Below, piece after piece: positions 8,601-16,222 of a stretch of 37,561 nt of DNA. The translations under genes and the position numbers were made by a program. This DNA is from Pseudomonadota bacterium (GTDB taxonomy: Bacteria > Pseudomonadota > Alphaproteobacteria > Rhizobiales > Devosiaceae). The notes below the pieces were generated by a model, which searched no databases, was not told the origin of the DNA, and saw nothing but the letters and a program-made list of their open reading frames with translations. The DNA lies in contig JAEYTY010000121.1 in assembly GCA_023433775.1 (NCBI GenBank), positions 1 through 37,561 of the forward strand, read 5' to 3'. Each line of letters opens with the position of its first letter. The stretch's first letter is position 1.

Positions 8601-8723
8601 GGCCAGCAGGGCCGCAAGCCCCGCTACCATAATCAGCGCGTTGATGACGACTGCCATGACGGGCCGGCGGACAAACAGTGCCGCCAATGTGCCGCCCCGC
8701 TCGTTTTTGCTCGCGATGGACAT
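5610..8723 (-). CDS. RND-family multidrug efflux permease (AcrB/MexF-like)
   Basis: This 1037-residue inner-membrane protein is the proton-driven pump of a tripartite efflux system. It opens with ALFVRRPVMAVVINALIMVAGLAALL (first membrane segment), then ELPSVERPVLSISTSFPGAAAETVDREIT, a standard RND porter-domain start. The fourth membrane helix contains GLVVDDAIVVLENIVRR with D406/D407, equivalent to the proton-relay D407/D408 of AcrB. The second half repeats the plan, with KNGILIVEFANQLRDRG in the tenth helix region. Length and architecture match HAE-type (drug) RND pumps rather than heavy-metal pumps. The start ATG has GGAGG nine bases upstream. The adaptor gene ends 11 bases upstream, so the two form one operon. 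No outer-membrane TolC-like gene is present in the window. Substrates are unknown; the acidic C-terminal tail has no obvious function. Confidence 0.9.
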   Translation of the reverse strand: MSIASKNERGGTLAALFVRRPVMAVVINALIMVAGLAALLAIEVRELPSVERPVLSISTSFPGAAAETVDREITAIVEGAVARVQGVSAISSSSSVGSSRVTLEFRESTNLDIATSDVRDALSRVTRGLPDGAEDPAIFKADSDAQAVIQLAVTSDTMSVAELSELVDAVVAERLGAVDGVAEVQVYGTRSTSFEIDVDPLKLASRGLTVADVRNALSTISFDAAAGSINGPNQNISVRAISEVTRPEDFERLSINNSTQLGDVASVVFDAAASTSAIRSDGRPGIGLGIVRQAQSNTIAISHAIHAAVDSLNQTLPAGVTVKISSDEAVFIEGALHEVQIALVVALIVVIGIIFLFLLDWRATIIPALAMPIALLGAVAGMYIAGFSLNILTLLALVLATGLVVDDAIVVLENIVRRRNMGAGPRAAAVLGTQEVFFAVIATTLTLAAVFVPLSFLEGQTGRLFREFGFTLAIAVLLSSVVALTIGPMVASRLLKSDTGYRHGGIVGALGRAMADFYRATLRVALNNPFVVVLIAALFAGSSWFVFGNLRQEITPPEDRSVVSISVSAPNTVSLDFVRTRLGQVETMLQPYLDSGEATSLFVLSGWGTGGFMTLSLAPWDQRDRSQQEIASEITALMAQVPGVRAFIRQGNSLGIRGGGSGLQFAVAGSDYGVLADTAEAIGDALEEDGRFGRVNVSFDTTQPQLTLTVDRAQANALGVDINGLATTMQAMIDGANVGNVFINDASYSVRMVSTTNPVNDPRDLETLFVRTGDGRYVPMSTIATITESAVPPSLRREEQRRAVTVSASLEDGLALGDAYAELQRIAAPILPEGTSLLPLAEAKTLGDANNALLLTFGFALIIILLVLAAQFESFWSAIIVMATVPFGVAAGLYALLVTGGSLNIFSQIGLVLVVGIMAKNGILIVEFANQLRDRGLPLREAIEEASNIRLRPVMMTMIATILGGVPLVLAQGAGSEARAALGWVIVGGLSFAAIATLYLTPVAYLLLGRFSKPKVEEEARLERELDAASARPEPAE

Positions 8724-8734
8724 GGCGGTCCTCC

Positions 8735-9949
8735 CTAGTTTCCGGGCCGGGCTTGCTGCGCCCCGCCAGTTCGCGCCTGTTGTTCCCCGGCACCTGGGCC
8801 ATCGAGCACATTTACTGCCGTGCCTTCGGCCAGTTGCAGAATGCCCTCGGTGATAATGGCGTCACCCGGCTCGAGATCGGCCCGCACCAGCACACCGTCG
8901 CTATTGCGCTGCACGATTTCCGCCAAGACCTTGGTGGCCTTGCCGTCCTCCAGCTTCCACACATAGGAGCCTTCGGCAGACCACAGAATGGAGAGCGGGT
9001 TCACGGCGGGATAGCTCTCGCCGGGGAAGTCGAGGCTTACCGAAAAGCTCATGCCCGCCCGCATCAGGCCGTCTGGATTGGGGATTTCGGCCTGCACCTG
9101 CAAGGTGCGGCTTGCCGTGTCGATACGATTGTCGATGGCCGATATGTCGCCCGCAAAACTGCGACCCGGCAGCGAGATAGCCGAAACATTGACGCTCATG
9201 CCCGGCGCGATCTGGCCTGCATAGCGTTCGGGCACCCAGAAATTGATCAGGATCGAGGAAGTATCGTCAATCGTGGTGATCTCGGTTTGCGGCGCCACAT
9301 AATTGCCCGGTGCCACGCGGATCAGCCCGGCTGTGCCGTCGATTGGGCTGGTGATGGTTCGGCGCTCAAGCGCCAGTTCAGCATTGCGCAAGGCCAGTTC
9401 GGCGTTCGCTGCGGCCAGTTGCGCTGCGGTCAGCGCTGTCGTCGCCACCACATTCGTGCTCGCCAGCCCCTCGGTGCGCGCCAGCGTGGCGCGGGCGTCC
9501 TCGGCGGCAAGCAGGGCGCGGTCGCGCTCGATCTCTTCAGCCTCTGCCGTGAAGCGGGCGATGACACCGCCCGTCCCAACCTGCTGCCCCGGCCGCACCA
9601 GCACCTCGGCCAATTCACCACCGGCGCTGGCCGCAATCGTCACCGAACGCGCCGGCGTTCCCTCGCCAATTGCGCTGAGCCCCGCATTGATCGTCGCCTC
9701 TCGCACTTCGGCTGTCACCACATTGGTGGCCCGGCCGCCAAAGCCGCCGGGCCGGCCGCCGGGTCCGCCCGGTCCACCTGGCCCCCTGCTGGCCGCAGGA
9801 GCTGCAGCGCTCTCCGCCTGCGTCGCGGGGCTGAAGGGTAGGACAATGCCGAGCCGGGCCAAAGTGTCCGGTGCTCCGGGAACAAGGAACAGCCAGGCCA
9901 GGGCCGCAACACAGATAATGACCAGTGAGGCCAGGAATTGCCGGATCAA
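8735..9949 (-). CDS. RND efflux periplasmic adaptor (membrane fusion protein)
   Basis: This 404-residue adaptor would link the RND pump to an outer-membrane channel. I chose the TTG at 9947-9949 because AGAGG lies six bases upstream and it gives an N terminus that starts directly before the membrane anchor (IRQFLASLVIICVAALAWLFLVP). An upstream in-frame start at 10027 would add 26 residues without a clear ribosome site. After the anchor comes a Gly/Pro-rich linker (SRGPGGPGGPGGRPGGFGG, about residues 56-74). Then follow the barrel-sandwich half (GELAEVLVRPGQQVGTGGVIARF), an alpha-helical hairpin (AEEIERDRALLAAEDARATLARTEGLAS...), the second half (RRTITSPIDGTAGLIRVAPGNYV) and a beta-barrel. 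This is the HlyD/AcrA-type order. It is transcribed with the pump gene downstream. Confidence 0.87.
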   Translation of the reverse strand: MIRQFLASLVIICVAALAWLFLVPGAPDTLARLGIVLPFSPATQAESAAAPAASRGPGGPGGPGGRPGGFGGRATNVVTAEVREATINAGLSAIGEGTPARSVTIAASAGGELAEVLVRPGQQVGTGGVIARFTAEAEEIERDRALLAAEDARATLARTEGLASTNVVATTALTAAQLAAANAELALRNAELALERRTITSPIDGTAGLIRVAPGNYVAPQTEITTIDDTSSILINFWVPERYAGQIAPGMSVNVSAISLPGRSFAGDISAIDNRIDTASRTLQVQAEIPNPDGLMRAGMSFSVSLDFPGESYPAVNPLSILWSAEGSYVWKLEDGKATKVLAEIVQRNSDGVLVRADLEPGDAIITEGILQLAEGTAVNVLDGPGAGEQQARTGGAQQARPGN

Positions 9950-10025
9950 GCGAAACCTCTGCAAACAATGGGAAATCACAACAGCGCAACTCTGCCAGAC
10001 TAGCAGCACCAGCCGGGGAGCGGAC

Positions 10026-10041
10026 ATTACAATCGCGTAAT
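10026..10041. promoter_or_regulatory. Candidate operator upstream of the RND efflux operon
   Basis: ATTAC-AATCGC-GTAAT is a 5+6+5 inverted repeat about 77-92 bases upstream of the chosen adaptor start. Short AT-rich inverted repeats of this kind are typical of TetR-family efflux regulators, but no regulator gene is adjacent. I cannot place a clear promoter next to it, so confidence is low. Confidence 0.3.
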
Positions 10042-10070
10042 TTTGCGTCGGCGGTCACGACCGCCCGATT

Positions 10071-10904
10071 TCAGCTTTCGATATCGGCGTCCGGGTGTGA
10101 TCCCCATTCGGACCAGGACCCGTCATAGACGGCAATATCGCGCGGACCGGCGCGCTCCAGCGCCATGGCCAGAGTCACGGCTGCCACACCCGAACCGCAG
10201 GTCGTTATGATGGGCCTGGTGAGATCGATATTGCGCTCGGCAAACAGCGTCTGCAGCTCTTCCGCGCTCTTGAGTTGCCCGCTTTCGCTCACCAGACCCA
10301 CGGGCACATTGAGACTGTCCGGAATATGGCCGCCGCGCAGGCCGGGGCGGGGCTCGGGCACTTCGGCATGGAAACGCGGGGCAGGGCGGGCGTCGATAAT
10401 CTGTGCGGCCCTGTTCCGGCTTGCCGCCTGCACGCGGGCGAAATCGGCGACACGGTCGGCGTCGAGCCTCGCCTCAAAGCGTACAACCGGATGGCTGACG
10501 AGACCTGCCTCTGTCGGCCGGCGCTCGGCGCGCCATTTCGGGCCGCCTCCGGCAAGGATGAAGACCCTCGACGCCCCAAAAATTTTGAACGTCCACCAGA
10601 CGCGCGGGGCGCTGAACAGCCCGAGCTCGTCATAAACCACGATGGTCTTGTCGTCGCTGATCCCCAGCGCACCAACGGCCCGCGCAAATTCATGCGGCGA
10701 TGGCAGCATGTGGGGCAGGTCGGTCGTGGTGTCGGCAATGCCGTCGATATCGAAGAAGACAGCGCCCGGTATGTGGCCCGCCAGATATTCCGCCTGGGCA
10801 TTGCGCGCCGCATTGGGCAGGTGCCAGCTGGCGTCGACAACCACCAGGTCGGGGTCTGTCAGGTGCTGCGCCAACCACTCGGTGGTGACGAATGGGGATT
10901 CCAT
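10071..10904 (-). CDS. sseA: 3-mercaptopyruvate sulfurtransferase (rhodanese family)
   Basis: This 277-residue protein has two rhodanese domains: an inactive N-terminal domain (about 1-140, with VVVDASWHLP and YLAGHIPGAVFFDID) and a catalytic C-terminal domain. The active-site cysteine is C236 in TTCGSGVAA. A CG(S/T)G loop is characteristic of 3-mercaptopyruvate sulfurtransferase (SseA type), whereas thiosulfate sulfurtransferases have CRKG-type loops. It transfers sulfur from 3-mercaptopyruvate to thiols or cyanide, in cysteine catabolism and sulfide or cyanide handling. I chose ATG 10902-10904 (MESPFVTTEWL) with GGGAG nine bases upstream; a longer open frame to 10991 has no support. It stands alone: the efflux operon starts downstream and the LacI-type gene, on the same strand, ends 109 bases upstream. 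Confidence 0.88.
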   Translation of the reverse strand: MESPFVTTEWLAQHLTDPDLVVVDASWHLPNAARNAQAEYLAGHIPGAVFFDIDGIADTTTDLPHMLPSPHEFARAVGALGISDDKTIVVYDELGLFSAPRVWWTFKIFGASRVFILAGGGPKWRAERRPTEAGLVSHPVVRFEARLDADRVADFARVQAASRNRAAQIIDARPAPRFHAEVPEPRPGLRGGHIPDSLNVPVGLVSESGQLKSAEELQTLFAERNIDLTRPIITTCGSGVAAVTLAMALERAGPRDIAVYDGSWSEWGSHPDADIES

Positions 10905-11013
10905 AGGCGTGCTCCCGGTCTGGCTGTTCCATCTTGGTAGCGCCCCCTCATGCCCTACGGCAAGGGGCGCGGGCCAAGGTTGAACAGGCAATACGCCTTT
11001 AATGTGCTCCTGA

Positions 11014-12033
11014 TCAGGCCGGGGGCGGCGGTCCAGAGCTTTCGCGCAGCACCAGTTCGACTGGCCACAATTCGTGGATGTCCTCTATGGGCTTGCCATT
11101 GAGCATCTGCATGACGAGTTCGGCCACGCGGCTCCCGGCCTGACGGATGGATGATCGCGTCGTCGACATGGAGGGGTACATATTGTCGGCATTGAGATAA
11201 GGAAAGACGTCATCATGGGCAATCATGGACACATCAGTGCCCAGCCGCAGCCCGGCCTGCCTTATGGCGCGGAACACGCCCAGCGCCGTCATCATGGATC
11301 CGGCGAGGAAAGCCGTTGGCCTGGGGCGCAGCTCCAGCATGGCCTGAGCCTGCCGAAATCCCATTTCGTCGGTAAAGATGGCGCTGCCCATGATCGCCCG
11401 GTCCGGCGCTATGCCGCGCGCCGCAAGCGCGGCCAGATAACCCTCTTCCCGATGATCAGCAAAAGTGCGTCCCTTGATGCCGTTGAGGATGGCGATGCGG
11501 CGATGCCCCAGGTCGAGCAGATGGTTGGTGGCGCGCTCGACGGCGCCCGTATTGTCGATGTCGAGCCAGGCGACCGGCGTGCCGATCTGGGTGCGCCCAT
11601 GCAGCACAAAGGGGATTTTGAGGTCCATCAGCAGTTCCGCCCGCTCGTCGCGCTGGGTGGGCGAGTGGAGGATCACCGCGTCAACCTTCTGGCTGGCCGC
11701 CAGACGCCGATAGGCCGCCATCTCCTCCTGCTGGCTGGCCACGGTGGTCACCAGAACATCGAGTTCCTGTGTGGCCATGCGCCCGCCGAGGCCGGAGAGA
11801 AATTCCGACATATGCGGACCGAATTCATCGGCGCCGCGCAGGACAAGCCCGATGGCCCCGGTGCGGCCCGTGGCGAGGCGCAGGGCGCTCGCATTGGGGC
11901 TGTAGCCCAGCGATGACGCAGCCTCCGCCACGCGCCGGCGCGTGGCTTCCTTCACCTCGGGATAGCCGTTGAGGGCACGGCTCACCGTAGTCTGGGACAG
12001 GCCGAGATGTTCGGCGAGATCTTTCAGTCTCAT
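11014..12033 (-). CDS. aglR: LacI-family repressor of the alpha-glucoside operon (AglR-like)
   Basis: This 339-residue regulator has an N-terminal LacI helix-turn-helix: RLKDLAEHLGLSQTTVSRALNGYPEVKEATRRRVAEAA at residues 2-39, including the hinge-leading LGYSPNASALRLATGRTGAIGLV. A periplasmic-binding-protein-like effector domain follows. I chose ATG 12031-12033, since LacI proteins begin a few residues before the helix-turn-helix; the longer open frame to 12171 adds nothing recognisable. It is divergent from the aglEFGK operon, the usual arrangement for rhizobial aglR. Two LacI-type palindromes lie in the shared control region (12389-12400 and an imperfect copy at 12173-12184 close to its own promoter), so I infer that it represses both units and is released by an alpha-glucoside or derivative. 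The family is certain; the symbol rests on context. Confidence 0.85.
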   Translation of the reverse strand: MRLKDLAEHLGLSQTTVSRALNGYPEVKEATRRRVAEAASSLGYSPNASALRLATGRTGAIGLVLRGADEFGPHMSEFLSGLGGRMATQELDVLVTTVASQQEEMAAYRRLAASQKVDAVILHSPTQRDERAELLMDLKIPFVLHGRTQIGTPVAWLDIDNTGAVERATNHLLDLGHRRIAILNGIKGRTFADHREEGYLAALAARGIAPDRAIMGSAIFTDEMGFRQAQAMLELRPRPTAFLAGSMMTALGVFRAIRQAGLRLGTDVSMIAHDDVFPYLNADNMYPSMSTTRSSIRQAGSRVAELVMQMLNGKPIEDIHELWPVELVLRESSGPPPPA

Positions 12034-12172
12034 GGCGGCTAATGGGCCCGAATGGCAAGCACACGCCGTTCGAACAGGGCCAAGGACCATATTCAGAAAC
12101 GGGTCTGTCCTGCCAATAAGGCGTGCGGCTCCCTTTGAACAGGGCTTGCCGGGTTCTCCTCCTAGTTTCATT

Positions 12173-12184
12173 CAAAGCGATTTC
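12173..12184. promoter_or_regulatory. Imperfect LacI-type operator near aglR
   Basis: CAAAGCGATTTC matches the perfect palindrome CAAAGCGCTTTG (12389-12400) at 10 of 12 positions. It lies about 140 bases in front of the aglR start, so it could mediate autoregulation or looping with the main operator 216 bases away. Confidence 0.5.
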
Positions 12185-12221
12185 AATTTTTGGTGCAAGA
12201 TAAACCTGCGCCATTATTTTC

Positions 12222-12239
12222 CTGAGGTTCGTACCTCAG
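12222..12239. repeat. Inverted repeat in the agl control region
   Basis: CTGAGGT-TCGT-ACCTCAG has perfect seven-base arms and a four-base centre. It does not resemble the LacI-type sites next to it. It could be a second regulator's operator or a hairpin in the leader of the aglR transcript. There is no T-run to make it a clear terminator. Confidence 0.5.
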
Positions 12240-12354
12240 CCCAGTCAACCCACAGCCACCCCTACACGCTGCAAAAATATTCATAACACCATGAATTAGC
12301 TTACATATTCCCGTTAATCTTTCAGAAAGTTTGTGGCCTCGCCCGGCCATGCGC

Positions 12355-12400
12355 TTGACAGTCTTCCTGCGCTCTGCTTGTTTTTGTCCAAAGCGCTTTG
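12355..12400 (+). promoter_or_regulatory. aglE promoter with LacI-type operator
   Basis: A consensus -35 TTGACA lies at 12355-12360; the -10 is weak (TTGTTT or TGTTTT at about 12378-12384). Directly downstream is the perfect 12-base palindrome CAAAGCGCTTTG (12389-12400), a classic LacI-family operator with the central CG. An operator just after the -10 fits simple repression by AglR. The aglE start is 122 bases further on. Confidence 0.7.
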
Positions 12401-12521
12401 AATGCGTCAATGACGTTGTCGCAGTCGTGTGCTGAGTAGGGGGATAAGCGCGCATGACGTCCGGCACGGACCCATCCTCGCGCCATAACCCCACAATAAG
12501 ACTTTCACTTGGGAGGACTGT

Positions 12522-13889
12522 ATGAAGTTCAATATTCTGGTTGCCGGCCTGCTGGTCGGTACAACGCTTGGCGCGGTGTCCGCACACGCCCAGGATCTGG
12601 CGATTCCGAAGGGCGAGCCGGGTTTCAACTGGGACTCGCTGGAGGCTTTTGCCGCCGCCCACACCGACCTGGCAGGTCAGGAGCTGAGCATCTGGAACGC
12701 CTGGGCTGAGCCAAGCGACAAGGCACAGTTCGAAGCCGTGCTGTCCTATTTCATCGATGCCACCGGTGTCGTGGTGCAAAACGGTTCTTCCAAGAACTAT
12801 GAAGAGCAGGCCCGCATCGACATCGCTGCCGGCAGCCCGGCCAATGTCACCATCCTGCCCCAGCCCGGCCTTCTGGCCGATTTCGCTGCGCAGGGCGCAC
12901 TGGTCGATCTCGGTGCCGAAACCACCGACTGGCTCACCGAAAACTACAGCGCCGGTTCGTCCTGGGCCGCTCTGGGTCAGTATGCCGGCCCCGATGGCGC
13001 CGAGGCTCAATACGCCTTCCCCTTCAAGCAGGAAGTAAAGTCCCTGGTCTGGTACTCGCCCGACAACTTCGCCGAAATGGGCTATGAAGTTCCCGAGACG
13101 TTTGAAGACCTGATGGCTCTCCAGGACCAGATCGTCGCCGATGGCGGCAAGCCCTGGTGCATTGGTCTGGAATCGGGCGGCGCCACCGGCTGGCCGGCAA
13201 CGGACTGGATCGAAGACATCCTCCTGCGCACCCAGCCGCCTGAGGTTTATGATGGTTGGGTCGACAATTCGATCCCCTTCAACGATCCGCGCATCGTCGA
13301 AGCCATCGAGCTCTTCGGCTCCATCGCCAAGAACGAGGAAATGGTTGCCGGTGGCGTTGCCGCTGTGACCACCACGGCCTTCGGCGACAGCCCGGCTGGC
13401 CTCTTCACCGTGCCGCCCCAGTGCTATCTGCACCGTCAGGCATCGTTCATTCCGGGCTTCTTCCCGGAAGGTTCGGAAGCGGGCGTCGACTATGACTTCT
13501 TCTACTTCCCGCCTTATGCGTCCAAGGACCTTGGCAATCCGGTGCTCGGCTCGGGCAATCTTGCTGCCATCACCAAGGATTCGCCGACGGCACGTGCCTT
13601 CATCGAATACCTCCAGACCCCGATCGCGCATGAAATCTGGATGGCTCAGGAAAATGGTTCGTTCCTGACCGCGCATTCGGGCGTCAATGTCGATGTCTAT
13701 AACAGCGAAGCCAACAAGGCGCTTGGCCAGATCCTGCTCAATGCCACCACGTTCCGCTTCGACGGCTCCGACCTTATGCCGGGTGCCATCGGCGCCGGTG
13801 CATTCTGGACCGCGATGGTCGACTTCGTGAACGGCAAGTCCGCTCAGGAAGTTGCTGATCAGGTCCAGGCTGCCTGGGACAGCCTCTAA
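12522..13889 (+). CDS. aglE: Alpha-glucoside ABC transporter substrate-binding protein (AglE-like)
   Basis: This 455-residue periplasmic protein starts at ATG 12522 behind GGGAGGA. A signal peptide of about 23 residues is cut near AHA-Q. It is a family 1 extracellular solute-binding protein; ELSIWNAWAEPSDKAQFEAVLSYF near the mature N terminus and the Trp-rich central part (KPWCIGLESGGATGWPATDWIEDILLR) are typical of the AglE group. It would bind alpha-glucosides such as sucrose, maltose or trehalose and deliver them to AglFG. It is the first gene of the operon and is followed by a strong intercistronic hairpin, consistent with a high level of the binding protein. Specificity cannot be deduced from the sequence alone. 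Confidence 0.9.
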   Translation: MKFNILVAGLLVGTTLGAVSAHAQDLAIPKGEPGFNWDSLEAFAAAHTDLAGQELSIWNAWAEPSDKAQFEAVLSYFIDATGVVVQNGSSKNYEEQARIDIAAGSPANVTILPQPGLLADFAAQGALVDLGAETTDWLTENYSAGSSWAALGQYAGPDGAEAQYAFPFKQEVKSLVWYSPDNFAEMGYEVPETFEDLMALQDQIVADGGKPWCIGLESGGATGWPATDWIEDILLRTQPPEVYDGWVDNSIPFNDPRIVEAIELFGSIAKNEEMVAGGVAAVTTTAFGDSPAGLFTVPPQCYLHRQASFIPGFFPEGSEAGVDYDFFYFPPYASKDLGNPVLGSGNLAAITKDSPTARAFIEYLQTPIAHEIWMAQENGSFLTAHSGVNVDVYNSEANKALGQILLNATTFRFDGSDLMPGAIGAGAFWTAMVDFVNGKSAQEVADQVQAAWDSL

Positions 13890-13912
13890 GCTTCTCGACT
13901 ACCCAACGAGCC

Positions 13913-13937
13913 GGACCCGGTGCATTGCACCGGGTCC
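13913..13937 (+). repeat. Intercistronic hairpin between aglE and aglF
   Basis: A perfect 12-base arm (GGACCCGGTGCA) is followed by one T and its exact complement, 23 bases after the aglE stop. No T-run follows. This resembles the stabilising or partly terminating hairpins often found after binding-protein genes, and parallels the one after chvE in this window. Confidence 0.7.
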
Positions 13938-13997
13938 AAACAGTCCACGCAATGACGCGGGCTGGCCACACGCGTGGCTCACCGAATGGAGGGGGCA

Positions 13998-15011
13998 ATG
14001 TTTCCGCAGATACTTGGCGCCGGCGTCGCTGTCGTTGTCGCGCTTCTGGCTTGCGCGGCTTATTTCTGGGGAAGCAACTGGCTTCTCGACCGGCTGCTTG
14101 CGCCCAGCTCCGCCATGGGGAGCGAGGCGGTCACGCGCCGCGACAGGCAGCGCTCCGGCATTCGGCCATGGCTTTTTGTCGGCCCGGCCATGCTGTTCCT
14201 CTCGGTTTATCTCATTTACCCGGTCTTCGAGACCATCCGGCTTTCGCTGTTCGACCGGTTCGGCCAGAATTTCATCGGCTTCGGCAACTACGCCTGGGCC
14301 TTTGGCGATGCCGTCTTCTGGCAGTCGGCTATCAACAATATCGCGTGGCTGCTGATCGTCCCGTTTTTCTCCACCGCCATCGGGCTGGTGATCGCCGTGC
14401 TGGCGGACCGCCTCTGGTGGGGCAATATCGCCAAGTCGCTGATCTTCATGCCGATGGCCATTTCCTTCGTCGGCGCATCAGTCATCTGGAAATTCATCTA
14501 CACCTATCGCGGTCCCGATATCGAGCAGATCGGCGTTATGAACGCCATTGCCACCGGCATGGGTTTCGCGCCGCAGGCCTGGATGACCATTCCGGTTCTC
14601 AATTCCCTGCTGCTGATGGTCATCCTGATCTGGATCCAGACCGGCTTTGCAATGGTGATTCTCTCGGCCGCCCTGCGCGGCATTCCCGAGGAAACGCTGG
14701 AGGCGGCGCGCATTGATGGCGCCAATGACATCCAGATTTTCTTCGGCATCATGATCCCGCAGATCTGGGGCACGCTCATCGTGGTGTGGACCACCATCAC
14801 CATCACGGTGCTCAAGGTTTTCGACATCGTCTATGCCATGACCAATGGCGAGTTTCAGACGCAGGTTCTGGCCAATCTCATGTACCGCTGGATGTTCATC
14901 TCCGGCGACTACGGGCGCGGCTCGACCATTGCGGTGATCCTCATGCTCGCCGTCGTGCCAATCATGATCTGGAACATCCGTCGCGCCAATGCAGAGCAGG
15001 GGACACGCTGA
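13998..15011 (+). CDS. aglF: Alpha-glucoside ABC transporter permease AglF
   Basis: This 337-residue inner-membrane permease is of the MalF type. I chose ATG 13998 (MFPQILGAGVAVVVALL) because GGAGGGGG lies just upstream; in-frame starts at 13974 and 13986 precede or sit on that ribosome site. There is an extra N-terminal membrane segment, then the core starting RPWLFVGPAMLFLSVYLIYPVFETIRLSLFD. The permease EAA loop is visible as EETLEAARIDGANDIQIFFGIMIPQIWGTL, the contact point for the ATPase. About seven hydrophobic segments are seen. It overlaps the aglG start by one base (TGATG), so the two permeases are translationally coupled and probably form a heterodimer. Confidence 0.9.
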   Translation: MFPQILGAGVAVVVALLACAAYFWGSNWLLDRLLAPSSAMGSEAVTRRDRQRSGIRPWLFVGPAMLFLSVYLIYPVFETIRLSLFDRFGQNFIGFGNYAWAFGDAVFWQSAINNIAWLLIVPFFSTAIGLVIAVLADRLWWGNIAKSLIFMPMAISFVGASVIWKFIYTYRGPDIEQIGVMNAIATGMGFAPQAWMTIPVLNSLLLMVILIWIQTGFAMVILSAALRGIPEETLEAARIDGANDIQIFFGIMIPQIWGTLIVVWTTITITVLKVFDIVYAMTNGEFQTQVLANLMYRWMFISGDYGRGSTIAVILMLAVVPIMIWNIRRANAEQGTR

Positions 15012-16210
15012 TGACCACAGTGGACACGCCCATGTCATCAACTTCGGATACGTCCGGCGCCGCTCCCCGCAAAGGGTTCCGCATCAAGCCGGGCCGCCTC
15101 GTCGCTCATCTCGCCCTGTTGTTTTTCGTGGCGCTCTGGACCTTCCCCACGGTGGGTCTGCTCGTTTCGTCCGTGCGCGACAAAGACCAGTTGGCCGTTT
15201 CCGGCTGGTGGACCTCGCTGACGGATTCCACAATTCAGACAGCTGAACGTGTGGGACGCGCCAGCGAGCAGGTGCAGGAGGGTGGTGCTTTCATCATCCG
15301 CGGCGATCTGCTCAATGAGAATTCCGGGCAGAGCGTCCAGAGCTTTGGCATCACCAATGCCACGCTCAATGACAATCCCGCGGGCTCGACCGTCACCATG
15401 CGCGATGGCGGTGAACTGACCCTTCAGGCAGACGGCAGCTATGAGTGGCGCTCGCCCACCGAGTTCACCTTCAGTGGCGCGCCGCGCGTCTACATGGTGC
15501 TGGGCAGCCCGCCGCGCTTCACGCTTGATAATTATGCGGCGGTTCTGTCCTCAGAAGGCATTTCGCAGTCCTTCATCAACTCCATCGCCGTCGCCATTCC
15601 CTCCACCGTCATCCCCATCCTGATTGCGGCTTTTGCCGCCTATGCCCTGGCCTGGATGACGTTCCCCGGTCGCGGGCTGATTGTCGCGGTGGTGGTCGGG
15701 CTGCTGGTCGTGCCGTTGCAGATGTCGCTCATCCCGCTGCTGAGGATGTATAATGGCATTGCCGGTTTCTGGGGTGCCGACAGCAAGGGCTATCTCGGCG
15801 TCTGGCTGGCGCATACTGCCTTCGGCCTGCCGCTCGCCATCTATCTGCTGCGCAATTACATGGCCGGCCTGCCGCGCGAAATCATGGAATCGGCCCGTAT
15901 CGACGGCGCTTCGCATTTCCAGATTTTCACCGGCATGGTTCTGCCGCTGAGCTTCCCGGCCCTCGCGTCCTTCGCCATTTTCCAGTTCCTCTGGATCTGG
16001 AATGACCTTCTGGTCGCTCTCGTGTTCCTCGGCGCGCAGGATGACAAGATGGTGCTCACGGCGCGCCTCGTGAACCTGCTCGGCACCCGCGGCGACAATT
16101 GGGAATTGCTCACCGCCGGGGCGTTCATCTCCATCATCGTACCGTTGATCGTGTTCTTTGCCCTGCAAAGATATTTCGTGCGTGGCCTCTTGGCCGGTTC
16201 TGTAAAATAA
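15011..16210 (+). CDS. aglG: Alpha-glucoside ABC transporter permease AglG
   Basis: This 399-residue MalG-type permease has the EAA loop REIMESARIDGASHFQIFTGMVLPLSFPALA and about six membrane segments. It is longer than the roughly 280 residues typical of MalG because of an insertion of about 110 residues (about 55-165) between the first and second membrane segments. The insertion is hydrophilic and rich in Asn, Ser, Thr and Gly (LLNENSGQSVQSFGITNATLNDNPAGSTVTMRDGG is its core, with beta-strand-like character) and presumably lies in the periplasm. Such an insertion is characteristic of AglG proteins and supports the agl rather than the thuEFGK assignment. The start shares one base with the aglF stop. 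Confidence 0.9.
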   Translation: MTTVDTPMSSTSDTSGAAPRKGFRIKPGRLVAHLALLFFVALWTFPTVGLLVSSVRDKDQLAVSGWWTSLTDSTIQTAERVGRASEQVQEGGAFIIRGDLLNENSGQSVQSFGITNATLNDNPAGSTVTMRDGGELTLQADGSYEWRSPTEFTFSGAPRVYMVLGSPPRFTLDNYAAVLSSEGISQSFINSIAVAIPSTVIPILIAAFAAYALAWMTFPGRGLIVAVVVGLLVVPLQMSLIPLLRMYNGIAGFWGADSKGYLGVWLAHTAFGLPLAIYLLRNYMAGLPREIMESARIDGASHFQIFTGMVLPLSFPALASFAIFQFLWIWNDLLVALVFLGAQDDKMVLTARLVNLLGTRGDNWELLTAGAFISIIVPLIVFFALQRYFVRGLLAGSVK

Positions 16211-16222
16211 ACGGAGGCAGCC

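Larger units (their letters stand above)
12034..12521. other. Divergent control region between aglR and aglE
   Basis: There is no gene in this stretch. It contains an imperfect LacI-type site at 12173-12184, an 18-base inverted repeat at 12222-12239, a TTGACA -35 element at 12355-12360 for the agl operon, the perfect LacI-type palindrome at 12389-12400, and the aglE ribosome site (GGGAGGA). The area around 12270-12330 is AT-richer than its surroundings. Confidence 0.6.

Noticed and set aside
12183..13676. Open frame of 497 codons antisense to aglE and its control region
   Set aside because: Shadow of a GC-rich gene; the product shows no family pattern and would run through the operator region.
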